Shown here: positions 32,736-39,034 of the stretch, piece by piece
Position numbering within the stretch: position 1 is the stretch's first letter
Layout: each line of letters starts with the position of its first letter
Origin: Bacteroidota bacterium
GTDB taxonomy: Bacteria > Bacteroidota > Ignavibacteria > UBA10030 > UBA8401
NCBI GenBank assembly: GCA_030679145.1
Contig: JAUXTU010000097.1
Location: forward strand, 1 to 39,034
Reading direction: 5' to 3'
DNA length: 39,034 nucleotides
Position numbers and translations under genes: made by a program
Notes under the pieces: generated by a model
Database searches by the model: none
Seen by the model: only the letters and a program-made list of their open reading frames with translations
What the model was told of the DNA's origin: nothing

Positions 32736-33557
32736 ATGAAGAAAGTATTTACGCACGCATTGTTTCTTTCCGTTTCGTTTTTCGGTATGTGGTATCTTCT
32801 TGGACTGATCGATTTCCGAAGTATCTTTGAAATTGAAGAACTGACCAAAGAGAACGAACAAAAATTAGGAACATTGATCCTTGATGCTGTTGCCAAAAGC
32901 AATAAGATCATCACGCAGGATAGTATTATTGCCGTTGTTGAAGGAATGAAAAAGAGAATTTGTGTTACGAATGGTATTTCCGATTCGACGATCACCGTCC
33001 ATATTGCGACAGTTAATGATGTAAATGCATTTGCATTACCCGGAAGACATCTCGTTATCTATTCAGGATTGATCGAGTATTGTAAGTCATCGGAAGAACT
33101 TGCAGGAGTGATTGCCCATGAAATTGCACACATGGAACATGATCATGTAATGAAAAAAATGGTGAAAGAGGTCGGTCTTGCAATGGTTATCTCTCTGAGT
33201 GGCGGCGAATCCGGTGGAGAGATCGTCCGGCAGACAGTGAAACTGCTCTCGTCAACTGCGTTTGACCGCGAGCAGGAGAGTGAAGCAGATGCTTCCGGAG
33301 TTCATTATTTGGCAAAAGCTGATATTGATCCGCAAGCCAGCGCGGATTTCCTCTTCCGGCTTTCTCACGAAAAAGAAAGCATCTCCAATCAATTTGAATT
33401 GCTGAATACCCATCCAAATTCTGCAGACCGTGCAGCTGAAATTATTAAACTTCGCAAAATAGAAACCTTCACATCCCGCCCGATCAGCGATTCAACATCA
33501 TGGAAGAAGTTTCAAGAATCAGTTCGCCTGAGAGTCGGGGAAAAAGATTTGTTTTAA
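32736..33557 (+). CDS. M48-family zinc metallopeptidase
   Basis: The 273-residue protein has an N-terminal membrane anchor (about 7-24) and an M48 peptidase domain. The zinc motif is VIAHEIAHMEHDH (His128, Glu129, His132), and the third ligand is probably the Glu in REQESEADASGVHYL. This layout is that of the BepA/Oma1-like group of membrane-facing peptidases involved in protein quality control. It is the last gene of the coupled set DUF2752-DUF4870-M48. A polar tail follows the catalytic domain without a recognisable extra domain. Confidence 0.92.
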   Translation: MKKVFTHALFLSVSFFGMWYLLGLIDFRSIFEIEELTKENEQKLGTLILDAVAKSNKIITQDSIIAVVEGMKKRICVTNGISDSTITVHIATVNDVNAFALPGRHLVIYSGLIEYCKSSEELAGVIAHEIAHMEHDHVMKKMVKEVGLAMVISLSGGESGGEIVRQTVKLLSSTAFDREQESEADASGVHYLAKADIDPQASADFLFRLSHEKESISNQFELLNTHPNSADRAAEIIKLRKIETFTSRPISDSTSWKKFQESVRLRVGEKDLF

Positions 33558-33559
33558 GA

Positions 33560-34105
33560 TCAAATGGCTGCCAATTCTGCAAGCTTCGTTGTTGTCGCCC
33601 AATTCCGTGTAGTACCTTTTTGATTAAGCAGCTTCTCTAATTTTACATTCGAAAATGGAGAATCATTGCCGCTGAACTTTGCATCGAACAAACAGTAAAG
33701 CTCGCACGTTCCGAATCGAAACGCCATTCCTTTCACTTGCATTGCAAGAACTGTTTCCTGTTCACTACGCATTGGTTTCTTTTCAAGGAACATCACATAA
33801 TATTTTGTCTTCTTCTCCACATGCTCATCGGCAAAAGGATTTTTAGAAACGACCTTCTTCATTTCATCGGCTGAACGGATAATCGTCGGCACATCGTAAC
33901 CAAGCGCATCAGTCAGCATCTTCTCAACTTTTATCCGTAGTGTTTCACTGTTATTCGTTGCTGCATTGAACAAAACATTTCCGCTTTGGATGAATGTAAC
34001 GACATTCTTGAATCCTACGGATTCAAAGATCGTTTTCAATTTTGCCATAGGGATAATCTTATGTCCGCCGACGTTGATGCCGCGAAGCAGTGCAATTGCT
34101 CTCAT
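33560..34105 (-). CDS. DUF1697 protein
   Basis: The 181-residue protein matches DUF1697: IALLRGINVGGHKIIPMAKL at the N-terminus, VVTFIQSGNVLFNA, DVPTIIRSADEMKKVVSKNP and a C-terminal WATTTKLAEL. Length and motifs are complete. It is convergent with the M48 gene, 2 bp apart. A MITE-like element lies just upstream of the ATG. No function is established. Confidence 0.92.
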   Translation of the reverse strand: MRAIALLRGINVGGHKIIPMAKLKTIFESVGFKNVVTFIQSGNVLFNAATNNSETLRIKVEKMLTDALGYDVPTIIRSADEMKKVVSKNPFADEHVEKKTKYYVMFLEKKPMRSEQETVLAMQVKGMAFRFGTCELYCLFDAKFSGNDSPFSNVKLEKLLNQKGTTRNWATTTKLAELAAI

Positions 34106-34124
34106 AATTTTTAATTTAGGATAG

Positions 34125-34261
34125 AAGTCATCTCAAAAATGAATTTTTTGTCATTCCGAACGAAGTGAGGAATCTCGTTTTACTAATTGGAGGTAAAACC
34201 GAGATTTCTCGATGCCGCGCATCTCGAAATGACAATGATTAAGTATTTTTGAGATGGCATC
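34125..34261. repeat. MITE-like inverted repeat, copy 6
   Basis: The left end GAAGTCATCTCAAAAATGAA and right end TATTTTTGAGATGGCATC are terminal inverted repeats, with inner GTCATTCCGAACGAAGTGAG and CATCTCGAAATGACAATG. It lies 20 bp upstream of the DUF1697 start. The 34106-34626 gap also holds the element at 34386, and nothing else is evident. Confidence 0.8.
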
Positions 34262-34385
34262 CAGGCATTCTATGATGATGTAATAACTTATTGTATGAAA
34301 ACAGATTGAAGAAAACAAGGTGACGTTATTGAAGATTAGTAACTGATGTTACGCCGAGAAAATAACTGCCTAATAAAGTAAAGTC

Positions 34386-34452
34386 GTCATGCCCGAATGC
34401 TTTAGTCGGGCATCCATTATATAGATTCCCGCTAAGACCGTGCGGGAATGAC
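34386..34452. repeat. GTCATGCCCG double-hairpin element
   Basis: GTCATGCCCG (34386) and CGGGAATGAC (ending 34452) are end arms. Inside are GCCCGA/TCGGGC and ATTCCCGC/GCGGGAAT hairpins. Its left half recurs inverted at 27985-28014. Confidence 0.6.
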
Positions 34453-34626
34453 GATTGATTTTAAGTTTTTGCGTAACGTGAGTTAGTAAATGGTATTCAT
34501 AGTGAGTCTTTGATCAAAATGATAAAGATGAAATAATTTCCCTATTGCATTTCTTTCTTTTTCACTCTACACTAAGACGAACAATCTGTTCTCTTCTCTT
34601 ATTGCTTTCCAAAAAAAGGGGATGGT

Positions 34627-35205
34627 ATGAAACTCTCTTTTGCTGTTACCCGCAACGTTTTACTTCAGACACTTATCTCAGTTCTTTGCTGTATCGTTAT
34701 CGGTTTTATTCGATATGATATTGAAATATTCAATCCATACAGTCACCGGTTTACTATTATAATGTTTGGATTATATTTTTCTCTGTTCTTTTTTATGCTG
34801 AAAGAAACCGATATCACAAATGCGATCTATGTTCTTTGTATACTTTTTATCATTAATGAAGCACTCTTTAGAATACCTGCGATCAAAGAAAATCCGCTTC
34901 TTGAGATATTATGTTTTGCATTGTATGCTGGCGCGGTGATAATTTATTATCGTTATGTATACCGCTCGCGATTTCGGACGAATATACTTTCTACAGGGCT
35001 GCTAGGTATGCTCTTCATGGCATCGGTGATGATCTTCAGGGTTTTTCTTATGTATTTTTCCGACAGATACATATCGTATAACCCACTGTCAATGCTTCAA
35101 GGATCTGTGCCGGATGCAATTGCAGGATGGGGAATTGCGATTGGTGCATATATTACAGATAGAAAAGAGGTTAGCACATGGCTGCATTTAGTCGCGAGAA
35201 AATGA
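34627..35205 (+). CDS. Polytopic membrane protein, unknown function
   Basis: The 192-residue protein has about six hydrophobic helices (for example LLQTLISVLCCIVIGFI, FTIIMFGLYFSLFFFML, ILCFALYAGAVIIYYRY and LLGMLFMASVMIFRVFLMY). The ATG is preceded by AAAGGGG. The ending (DRKEVSTWLHLVARK) is basic. I do not recognise the family. It is convergent with the DsbA-like gene. Confidence 0.75.
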   Translation: MKLSFAVTRNVLLQTLISVLCCIVIGFIRYDIEIFNPYSHRFTIIMFGLYFSLFFFMLKETDITNAIYVLCILFIINEALFRIPAIKENPLLEILCFALYAGAVIIYYRYVYRSRFRTNILSTGLLGMLFMASVMIFRVFLMYFSDRYISYNPLSMLQGSVPDAIAGWGIAIGAYITDRKEVSTWLHLVARK

Positions 35206-35238
35206 GAATTGAAAAATTGCCAGTTCAATTTGAGAAAG

Positions 35239-35874
35239 TTATTTCTCAGCGCTGATCTTCTGCAGCACATCGGAAAATAATTGGCTTGGCTGTGCACCGG
35301 AAACTGCATATTTATTGTCGAATACAAAAAATGGAACACCGCGCGCTCCAACTTGCTGAGCCTCATAAATATCGTTATTCACATCGTCTGAAAATTCATT
35401 GCCTGAGAGCATTGAGCGGACATCTTCCGCGTTCAATCCCGCCTCAATAGCTATCGCAATCAATGTTTCGTGGTCAGCTGTGTTTTTTCCTTCGGTGAAG
35501 TACGCTTTGAACAATAGTTCTTCCACAGAATCCTGAACGCCATACTTCTTAGCAAAATGGGAAAGCCGATGAGCGTCGAATGAATTTGCAACGATCGCTT
35601 TATCAAAATCGTACTGCAGACCAACCTCACCTGCCATTGCGGTCACACGGTCATTCATCTGCTTTGCCTGCGCAACGCTGATACCTTTATGTTTCGCCAA
35701 ATATTCATTAATGCTCTTTGACGGATCGGTTTTCATGTTTGGATTGAGCTGGAAACTTTTCCATTCGATCTCAACGTGTTCTTTATGAGAAAAGTTTTGT
35801 AATGCGTGTTCAAATTTTCGTTTACCAATGTAACAGAACGGACACATCACATCGGACCAAATTTCTACTTTCAT
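35239..35874 (-). CDS. DsbA-family thiol oxidoreductase, FrnE-like
   Basis: The 211-residue cytoplasmic protein has a thioredoxin fold with the active site CPFC (residues 11-14, in SDVMCPFCYIGKRKFE). FrnE-like features are EWKSFQLNPNM, NSFDAHRLSHFAKKYG and the C-terminal cis-Pro loop GARGVPFFVFDNKYAVSGAQ. It lacks a signal peptide, so a cytoplasmic disulfide or oxidative-stress role is likely. It starts 7 bp after the DoxX stop in one minus-strand unit, divergent from an HxlR regulator. Confidence 0.93.
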   Translation of the reverse strand: MKVEIWSDVMCPFCYIGKRKFEHALQNFSHKEHVEIEWKSFQLNPNMKTDPSKSINEYLAKHKGISVAQAKQMNDRVTAMAGEVGLQYDFDKAIVANSFDAHRLSHFAKKYGVQDSVEELLFKAYFTEGKNTADHETLIAIAIEAGLNAEDVRSMLSGNEFSDDVNNDIYEAQQVGARGVPFFVFDNKYAVSGAQPSQLFSDVLQKISAEK

Positions 35875-35880
35875 TGAACA

Positions 35881-36294
35881 TTATCCTTTTTGTGCAATCG
35901 GAGCCAATTTCCATCTGCCGTATGCGACAAATGCCGCCAGCAATAAGATAGGCAACGTCATCGGTAAAACAAAAAATTCCCCGCGATAGGCATGCATCAG
36001 ATTCGCCAGCAGCATGATCGTGGAAATTCCTGCAGCGGCAAGAGTGGTCAATTGCGGACGGATCTTTAATGCGGCCGGAAGTATCAACCCAATTGCAGCA
36101 AGAAGCTCACTGGTTCCGATAAAACGAACGAGGAGAGCAGGAGTGTATCCGACCCAGAATATCGTTTTCACGATAACATCAAGATCCCCAAATGTTTTTT
36201 GATACCCGGCCATAAGATACATTGCTGCAAGCAAAACCTGTAGTACCCATAAAGTAATATTCAATCCCTTTTTTTGTTTTACTTCTTGTGTCAT
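35881..36294 (-). CDS. DoxX-family membrane protein
   Basis: The 137-residue protein has four hydrophobic helices: ITLWVLQVLLAAMYLMAGYQK, LVRFIGTSELLAAIGLILPA, LAAAGISTIMLLANLMHAYR and LPILLLAAFVAYGRWK. The ATG at 36294 follows AAAGGAAA; an upstream start adds 20 unlikely residues. It is the first gene of the pair with the DsbA-like protein, and its leader faces the HxlR operator region. DoxX proteins are linked to quinone and thiol redox stress. Confidence 0.9.
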   Translation of the reverse strand: MTQEVKQKKGLNITLWVLQVLLAAMYLMAGYQKTFGDLDVIVKTIFWVGYTPALLVRFIGTSELLAAIGLILPAALKIRPQLTTLAAAGISTIMLLANLMHAYRGEFFVLPMTLPILLLAAFVAYGRWKLAPIAQKG

Positions 36295-36355
36295 ATAGAT
36301 TTCCTTTAAATTTAATAATGATGATGTTGATTCAATGGAACAATATACATACATT

Positions 36356-36410
36356 TAGTATACAAAAGTAACCAGTTACCCAAAGTATACCGATATACTT
36401 TAGTATACTA
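36356..36410. promoter_or_regulatory. Operator cluster between DoxX-DsbA and HxlR genes
   Basis: This 55-bp region holds TAGTATACA (36356), the palindrome GTAAC-CA-GTTAC (36368-36379), AAGTATA-CCGA-TATACTT (36383-36400, perfect 7-bp arms) and TAGTATACTA (36401-36410, perfect). The repeated AGTATAC half-sites fit binding of a dimeric HxlR regulator to both divergent promoters. Confidence 0.75.
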
Positions 36411-36427
36411 CCGACAGGAGATTTATA

Positions 36428-36799
36428 ATGACAACAACCGCACAACAAGAACGACCAAAAGTGTTTGGTGAATGCTCCAAACAACTACTTGCGATCAATG
36501 ATGCTCTCGATCTTCTGCGCGGTAAATGGAAGATCCAGGTAATTGGTGCACTGACGTTTGGGAAAAAACGATTCAAAGAAGTGCAGCGGGAAATACCGGG
36601 TATCACCGCAAAGATGCTCTCAAAGGAATTGAAAGATCTTGAGATCAATGAACTGGTATTAAGAACAGTTCACAATACCAGTCCGGTGACAGTAGAATAT
36701 GAATTGACAGAATATGGACAGACACTGGAAAAAGTAATTGAAGAATTACGGGCGTGGGGAGTGAAGCACCGGAAACGGATAATTAAAAAGAGTACATAA
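36428..36799 (+). CDS. HxlR-family transcription regulator
   Basis: The 123-residue winged-helix protein has the HxlR pattern: LLRGKWKIQVIGALTFGKKR, FKEVQREIPGITAKMLSKEL and the wing VEYELTEYGQTLEKVIEELR. Cys14 (FGECSKQL) sits where electrophile- or thiol-sensing HxlR proteins such as YodB keep their redox cysteine; that role is inferred here. GACAGGAGAT precedes the ATG. The AGTATAC palindromes upstream suggest autoregulation plus control of the divergent DoxX-DsbA pair. Confidence 0.93.
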   Translation: MTTTAQQERPKVFGECSKQLLAINDALDLLRGKWKIQVIGALTFGKKRFKEVQREIPGITAKMLSKELKDLEINELVLRTVHNTSPVTVEYELTEYGQTLEKVIEELRAWGVKHRKRIIKKST

Positions 36800-36852
36800 A
36801 TCTGAATACATTATATGTAGATAATTAAATTAATAAAAATATTGCATTTAAT

Positions 36853-38820
36853 TTATTCACCAAGAAATTCCAGAAAATTTACAAACTCCTTACTTGATTC
36901 ATTTGTAGTAAAATATTTAATTTTTTTCTCCGTTTCATAATAAATCATAAAACCAATTTCTTCTTTGTTTCGAGAAGGGTCATCAGAATCTTTTGTGATA
37001 AGTTTATATTTTATCCCATTTCCTAAAACGGAACCTTCAAAATACAGAGTAATGTTATCCACCTGAGGTTCACCACTAAGAGATTGGCTGAGCTTTTTTA
37101 ACGCAAATCCCACCCCTTTCTTTTCCTCAAAATATGATCCCACACCTTTAAATGTTGAATTGTTCGCAGTTACTATGATGGTACATTTTTCAGATTTCCA
37201 TTTTCCATTTGGAATAATCGAACCCTTGGTAATACATGATTTGGAATACTCTGACAAATTATCCCGAAGTGTATTTAATTTTTGAAGTAACTCTGTCTCC
37301 CTTTTTTCTTCATCTTCACTAGATTCATTTAGCTTTACTAAACAGTTGTTTATATTTTGATTATAATCTTTGACGGTAATAGCTTTTTTGCATAGAGAGT
37401 CAGCTTCTTTAAAAAAGCCAGCATGAAGATATTTATAAGCAATATTACTCATTGCTAATGTTCCATTTAATTTCTCTGATTCTTGATACGCATTTACCGC
37501 CTTACCATTCAGATTTAAATTAGAATATGAAACACCCAAGTTATTCCAATCGCCATCACTATTCCTCCTTTGCGTAAGAAATTTATAATGATAGATAGCC
37601 AAGCCATGATTTTTTTGTTCGGCATATTGATACGCCATTGAAAACCTTAAAGCATCTTCTTCGGGGTTAATTTTTAGAACACTTTCTCCGTATGCTAAAA
37701 AATCGACTATATTTTTTGCACTTTTTTCTATTTCAATTAAAGTATTAAGTATTAAAAGTTCATTGCTTTGTTTGATATCAGAAGGCAAAGTATTCAATAT
37801 TTTTTTAACTGCATTTCGAGCACCGTTAAAATCGCCATCTTTAACAAGCAAAGATGCTGATTTAATATTCAACGATAACTTTTCCTCTTTATCTGATACC
37901 AGATCTATGCTTTTGAATAAAAATTTATTTGCCAATTTATATTCTTCTAAATGTTCATAAGCTAAACTTAAAAAGTGATTAGCATTATAATTTGTAGGGT
38001 TTCTTTCTGCTAAATCTCTAAGATCAGCTAATCCAGTTCCAATTTTATTTAGACTACGATAGAAAAATCTTTTTGCGGTCCAATTTATTTTTTCTTTATC
38101 CGAAGGAGCAAGGTCGCTTCTTAAATAATTATTAAATATTTCTTCTTCTCTTGCATGATCATTTTTTATTATTGCAGTTAGAATCTCATTTTCATAATCG
38201 TCCGCCGACCACTTTTTTTGACGCTCCACAAATGTATCTGCTAAAAGGTCTTGTGCGCCCGATTCAACCATTTCTTTATCCCCGGCGTTTTTTCGTGATT
38301 CTTGTGGAACCTCAAGAATCATTTTGTTTTCTTGGGGGGTTAACGCTGAAATCATTTGAAGTATTTTTTGAAATGCATCGCTAGGGTTATTTCTTGAAAA
38401 AGAAATATACTCTAAATCACCATGAAGGCCATGAATACCATTTATTTGATCTTCAATAATTAATAGTATTTCCATGTCTTTGCCGATTGCATAACCTAAT
38501 TCTTGCAAAATCCAACCAGATGTCTGCCATGAAAAATCTTCTTCGTTTCCATAGAGCCTTTTTTTTCTAAATAACCCATTTTTTAACTTCAAGGGATCAA
38601 TTGATTTTTCTTTTGCAGTACAAATGCCTATAAAAAGGTTTTTATTTTGCATTTTTGATTTAACTTTTTCTGCTAAACCATCTGGCGCTGCTTTTTCAGC
38701 ATGTTCCCATTCGAAATCAACAGAATCACTTAATGTACCAAAGTATTTAAGAAAACATTCAACAATTGCTTTATCTTTTTCAAGAAAACTATGCCCCACA
38801 AACGCGCGAATTTTTTTCAT
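36853..38820 (-). CDS. TIR-like domain protein with TPR repeats
   Basis: The 655-residue protein has an N-terminal TIR-like domain (about 1-160): KKIRAFVGHSFLEKDKAIVE, LFIGICTAKE, then SGWILQELGYAIGK, where Glu107 is at the place of the NAD-cleaving glutamate of TIR enzymes. Helical TPR repeats cover about 230-520 (NPTNYNANHFLSLAYEHLEE, SYSNLNLNGKAVNAYQES). An unassigned C-terminal domain (about 540-655) may be beta-rich. The ATG at 38820 follows AAGG; a start at 38865 is less likely. The gene is clearly more AT-rich than its neighbours, a sign of horizontal transfer. A defence or NAD-consuming role is inferred, not shown. Confidence 0.75.
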   Translation of the reverse strand: MKKIRAFVGHSFLEKDKAIVECFLKYFGTLSDSVDFEWEHAEKAAPDGLAEKVKSKMQNKNLFIGICTAKEKSIDPLKLKNGLFRKKRLYGNEEDFSWQTSGWILQELGYAIGKDMEILLIIEDQINGIHGLHGDLEYISFSRNNPSDAFQKILQMISALTPQENKMILEVPQESRKNAGDKEMVESGAQDLLADTFVERQKKWSADDYENEILTAIIKNDHAREEEIFNNYLRSDLAPSDKEKINWTAKRFFYRSLNKIGTGLADLRDLAERNPTNYNANHFLSLAYEHLEEYKLANKFLFKSIDLVSDKEEKLSLNIKSASLLVKDGDFNGARNAVKKILNTLPSDIKQSNELLILNTLIEIEKSAKNIVDFLAYGESVLKINPEEDALRFSMAYQYAEQKNHGLAIYHYKFLTQRRNSDGDWNNLGVSYSNLNLNGKAVNAYQESEKLNGTLAMSNIAYKYLHAGFFKEADSLCKKAITVKDYNQNINNCLVKLNESSEDEEKRETELLQKLNTLRDNLSEYSKSCITKGSIIPNGKWKSEKCTIIVTANNSTFKGVGSYFEEKKGVGFALKKLSQSLSGEPQVDNITLYFEGSVLGNGIKYKLITKDSDDPSRNKEEIGFMIYYETEKKIKYFTTNESSKEFVNFLEFLGE

Positions 38821-38898
38821 GCCTGCCTTAATGTTTATATTGTGTCGTATATCTACCAAAATCAAAACTTAGACGCAACAACATAGTATGAAAATGAG

Positions 38899-39033
38899 TC
38901 GTCCTGAAATAGGTTGACCGTTATTTATGAACCTCCCTTTGCAAAAAGGGAGGTTTTTTTATTCCATTTTTTAACGACAATCTTTTGTTGCCCGTGCATT
39001 TGTATCGGTGTTAACATCGAACAACTCAGATGT
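38899..39033 (-). mobile_element. Possible insertion-sequence end at the window edge
   Basis: GTCGTCCTGAAATAGGTTGAC at about 38899 looks like a terminal sequence of an IS element from memory. A minus-strand frame enters from the right edge and stops at 38971-38973, giving a 20-residue tail (LFDVNTDTNARATKDCR) that could be a transposase C-terminus. Neither can be confirmed from this fragment. Confidence 0.3.
38930..38960 (+). terminator. Strong intrinsic terminator, plus orientation
   Basis: AACCTCCCTTT (38930-38940) and AAAGGGAGGTT (38945-38955) form a perfect 11-bp stem with a GCAA loop, followed by a T-run to 38960. No plus-strand gene lies directly upstream, so what it terminates is unclear. 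Confidence 0.8.
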
Positions 39034-39034
39034 G

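Overview
The window looks like chromosomal DNA from a free-living bacterium of the Bacteroidota/Ignavibacteriota (FCB) group. This is inferred from a type IX secretion C-terminal sorting domain on a secreted beta-propeller protein, DUF4199 and DUF2752 membrane proteins, a membrane-anchored LuxR protein, and families of short palindromic repeats typical of that group. Many genes carry AGGAG-type ribosome binding sites. Base composition looks moderate (about 40% GC by eye, not counted), and the TIR gene near the right edge is visibly more AT-rich. No tRNA, rRNA or CRISPR array was seen.

Layout. 1-4396: a possible gene tail, then glycerol uptake and catabolism on the minus strand (glpK, glpD, glpF). 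4629-6575: a luciferase-like flavin oxidoreductase converging on a secreted lipase-like hydrolase. 6704-10419: an ArsR repressor with a clear promoter/operator, followed by SRPBCC, DUF1801 and membrane-protein genes. 10544-11966: an ECF sigma factor gene of the ECF42 type (CCHPAL motif, C-terminal helical extension), frameshifted near its 3' end, preceded by a broken N-terminal fragment of a second copy. 12272-12739: a REP-associated (IS200-like) tyrosine transposase among many short hairpins. 13076-14788: a secreted M20 dipeptidase. 15073-23468: a dense plus-strand array of small stress/detoxification-type genes: three RibD/DHFR-like reductases, three YCII (DGPF) proteins, DUF1801, DUF1428, a double VOC/PhnB-like protein, two SRPBCC proteins, an alpha/beta hydrolase, a DoxX-like protein and a berberine-bridge-type FAD oxidase. 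23465-24746: DUF4199 and membrane LuxR genes. 25029-27848: the secreted beta-propeller. 28022-31166: zinc alcohol dehydrogenase, response regulator and PAS histidine kinase. 31391-33557: TM2, DUF2752, DUF4870-like and M48 peptidase genes. 33560-36799: DUF1697, a membrane protein, and a FrnE/DsbA-DoxX pair divergent from an HxlR regulator. 36853-38820: a TIR-like/TPR protein, a candidate defence gene. The right edge may hold the end of an insertion sequence.

Main biological point. DGPF/YCII genes are the known companions of ECF42 sigma factors. Two intergenic regions in the 15-23 kb array carry a TGT(C/T)GA-N17-CGAC element matching the ECF42 promoter pattern as I remember it. I infer a local sigma factor plus regulon. 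The sigma gene appears to have lost the frame of its C-terminal extension through a net 20-nt insertion, and an upstream relic copy carries a 39-nt in-frame palindromic insertion. The regulon may therefore be orphaned or rewired. At least six copies of a roughly 100-190 bp MITE-like inverted-repeat element and several other hairpin families sit in the gaps between genes.
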